This document shows, piece after piece, positions 12,603-13,653 of a stretch of DNA of 13,653 bases. This stretch comes from Oscillospiraceae bacterium (GTDB taxonomy: Bacteria > Bacillota > Clostridia > UMGS1840 > HGM11507): assembly GCA_015068525.1 (NCBI GenBank), contig SVKJ01000029.1:1-13653 (forward strand), written 5' to 3'. How positions within the stretch are numbered: the stretch's first letter is position 1; each line of letters begins with the position of its first letter. The position numbers and the translations under genes are program-made. The notes under the pieces were generated by a model. It made no database searches and was not told the DNA's origin. It saw only the letters and a program-made list of their open reading frames with translations.

Positions 12603-12699
12603 AATTATTCATCAGCGAAGCGTCTTCATTATTCATCATTCATTAAAAAATCCTGTCGAAATTAATGAATAATGAATATTGAATAATGAAAAATGAATA
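12603..12699. repeat. ATTCATTATTCATTA-type inverted and direct repeats
   Basis: TTCATTATTCATCATTCATT on the left and TTAATGAATAATGAAT plus a degenerate second copy on the right form an imperfect inverted repeat around an AAAAAATCCTGTCGAAA centre. Such ATTCATTATT tracts are, from memory, common in the flanks of four-helix-bundle genes. No gene is present. Confidence 0.6.
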
Positions 12700-12725
12700 G
12701 TACAAAACAAAAAATCCTATCTTTA

Positions 12726-12830
12726 GGTGGGTAGTGATAAGGAAGTATTGAGAATATTACTATTTACCGACAGACAGGGTGTAAAAGAAAGTTAGGCATA
12801 TCGCTTTTTGCAGCGGTATGCCTGTTTTCG
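12726..12830 (+). ncRNA. Candidate small structured RNA with terminator, or remnant of one
   Basis: GGTGGGTAGTGATA (12726-12739) pairs with TATTACTATTTACC (12755-12768) over 14 positions, four of them G-T. Such pairing is stable only as plus-strand RNA. A second hairpin follows: AGGCATATCGC (12794-12804) with GCGGTATGCCT (12813-12823), then GTTTTCG, resembling a weak terminator. No promoter was identified. Further right (12831-12999) lie a direct repeat GCGGTTAGAAA (12860 and 12884) and an inverted pair CTGTTTTCG/CGAAAACAG, but no gene. Confidence 0.35.
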
Positions 12831-12999
12831 TTTATATATGGGTAAAATGTCACGCAATAGCGGTTAGAAATCGCTTGTTTTATGCGGTTAGAAAGCACGA
12901 AAACAGACAAGGTAATGGTTTTATATCCAAAACCTTAAAAATGGCTTCTATCGTTCCATAAAAATACATTATATGATTATTAAATTTTAAATTAATAGC

Positions 13000-13030
13000 A
13001 AAAAAGAGAATCAAGTTAAACTCAATTCTC
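13000..13030 (-). terminator. Intrinsic terminator of the TIR gene
   Basis: Minus strand GAGAATTGAG-tttaa-CTTGATTCTC (two wobble pairs) followed by six T, nine bases after the TIR stop codon. Confidence 0.85.
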
Positions 13031-13039
13031 CTTAGTTTT

Positions 13040-13653
13040 TTATCTCTCTGTTATTTTTACTAAAGTTTCTAATCTGCTTTTATTTTCCGCTCTACTCTTT
13101 TTTACATAGCCTAACTTGTCACAAATAAATTCAATTTTTTGACAAAATATATCTTGACTCAATTTAGACATAAACAAAGTTCCATCATCTTCTCTACAAC
13201 TGCAATGCCACTGCTGTTCATCATCTAATGGATGCTCTGGACGAAAATCTCTTATATTGAATATCTTGTGCTCAATTTGTGTAATCCATGCAGCACCAAC
13301 TTCAGTTAATGCTCCCCAAGATTCCTTTGTATGATTGCTGGTAACAAAAATTACATACATTTTTTGCGTAGAGTAACTATCCACAAAAAAGTCTCTTAAA
13401 TAATTATATATACCGCTTTTACCTACATCACCTTCGGGAATTCGTGATACCTCGTCATCACAATTTGTATATATTATATCAGATGGGGGAACATTATTAA
13501 ATATGAGCATAGCATAAACAATATCAGCTAAATCTTTATCAGGATATGTTTGACTGATTAGTATTTTTTTCTTTTGAGAATCAATAATACTTTTTATTCC
13601 CATATCTGGGCTGTTAGCATTAATTTCATCTGATAAAATGTTTTCAACTTCCT
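13040..13653 (-). CDS. TIR-domain protein, 5' part beyond the window edge
   Basis: The visible part is mostly a bacterial TIR domain. Numbering from the first ATG (13603): strand A KKILISQTYPDKDLAD (12-27), the SDIIYTN box (41-47), the IPEGD loop (55-59), YVIFVTSNH (83-91), and the helix SWGALTEVGAAW (95-106). E101 there is at the position of the catalytic glutamate of NAD-cleaving TIR enzymes. A C-terminal tail of about 70 residues follows. The ATG at 13603 has no ribosome site, and the frame stays open through 13653 (reading EVENILSDEINANSPD before it), so the gene most likely continues left of this TIR domain into another domain outside the window. TIR proteins in bacteria often act in phage defence; whether this one does cannot be judged without its N-terminus. 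Confidence 0.8.
   Translation of the reverse strand, partial: EVENILSDEINANSPDMGIKSIIDSQKKKILISQTYPDKDLADIVYAMLIFNNVPPSDIIYTNCDDEVSRIPEGDVGKSGIYNYLRDFFVDSYSTQKMYVIFVTSNHTKESWGALTEVGAAWITQIEHKIFNIRDFRPEHPLDDEQQWHCSCREDDGTLFMSKLSQDIFCQKIEFICDKLGYVKKSRAENKSRLETLVKITER

Noticed and set aside
13040..13603. Assigning the TIR gene to Thoeris (ThsB)
   Set aside because: No ThsA-like partner is visible and the gene is incomplete at its 5' end; the TIR type alone does not decide the system.

Overview
The window looks like chromosomal DNA of a low-GC Gram-positive bacterium of the Clostridia class. The pointers are very AT-rich intergenic DNA, strong AGGAGG-type ribosome sites, a ctsR-mcsA-mcsB-clpC operon, a FbaA-type class II aldolase, and intrinsic terminators after most transcription units. 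Nothing in the sequence fixes the genus; an anaerobic gut-type Clostridiales is an inference.

Layout. Positions 1-255 hold the 3' end of a family 31 glycosidase gene. Then comes a minus-strand heat-shock operon read from 5272 down to 669: ctsR, mcsA, mcsB, clpC. It has a sigma-A promoter and a CtsR operator in front and a terminator behind. A ~145 bp structured palindromic repeat sits after the glycosidase gene, and a second copy lies inside the operon between mcsA and mcsB. Divergent from ctsR is an AzgA/PbuG-type purine permease (5593-6948), followed by a purine-type phosphoribosyltransferase (7169-7729); together they suggest purine salvage.

An accessory-looking block follows (7772-10379). 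It contains a tandem array of GATAT-hairpin units, a ~155 nt structured RNA with its own promoter and terminator, a 22 bp perfect palindrome, and a plus-strand operon of two DUF4230 proteins (one membrane-anchored, one lipoprotein), an EcsC-family protein and a 61-residue TM2 protein. The block is bracketed by two terminators sharing a 17-nt identical stretch. Convergent to it is fba (10436-11299, minus).

The right part holds a 33-codon small ORF, a 77-residue uncharacterised protein, a second ~160 nt structured RNA directly in front of that protein's ribosome site, a four-helix-bundle (23S rRNA intervening-sequence type) protein, a 440 bp repeat-rich non-coding stretch, and a TIR-domain gene that runs off the right edge.

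The most interesting signal is that the RNAs at 7945-8100 (+) and 11966-12125 (-) appear to be paralogues. Both have a 17-bp-spaced promoter, four bases and then TTGC after the -10 box, a 13 bp closing stem, an apical GGTAA element, the shared segment TTTTCGTGCGT before the terminator, and a linker that can pair with the terminator's own arm or loop. Each lies in the leader of a poorly characterised gene. This suggests an undescribed cis-regulatory RNA class controlling the DUF4230/EcsC/TM2 operon and the 77-residue protein.
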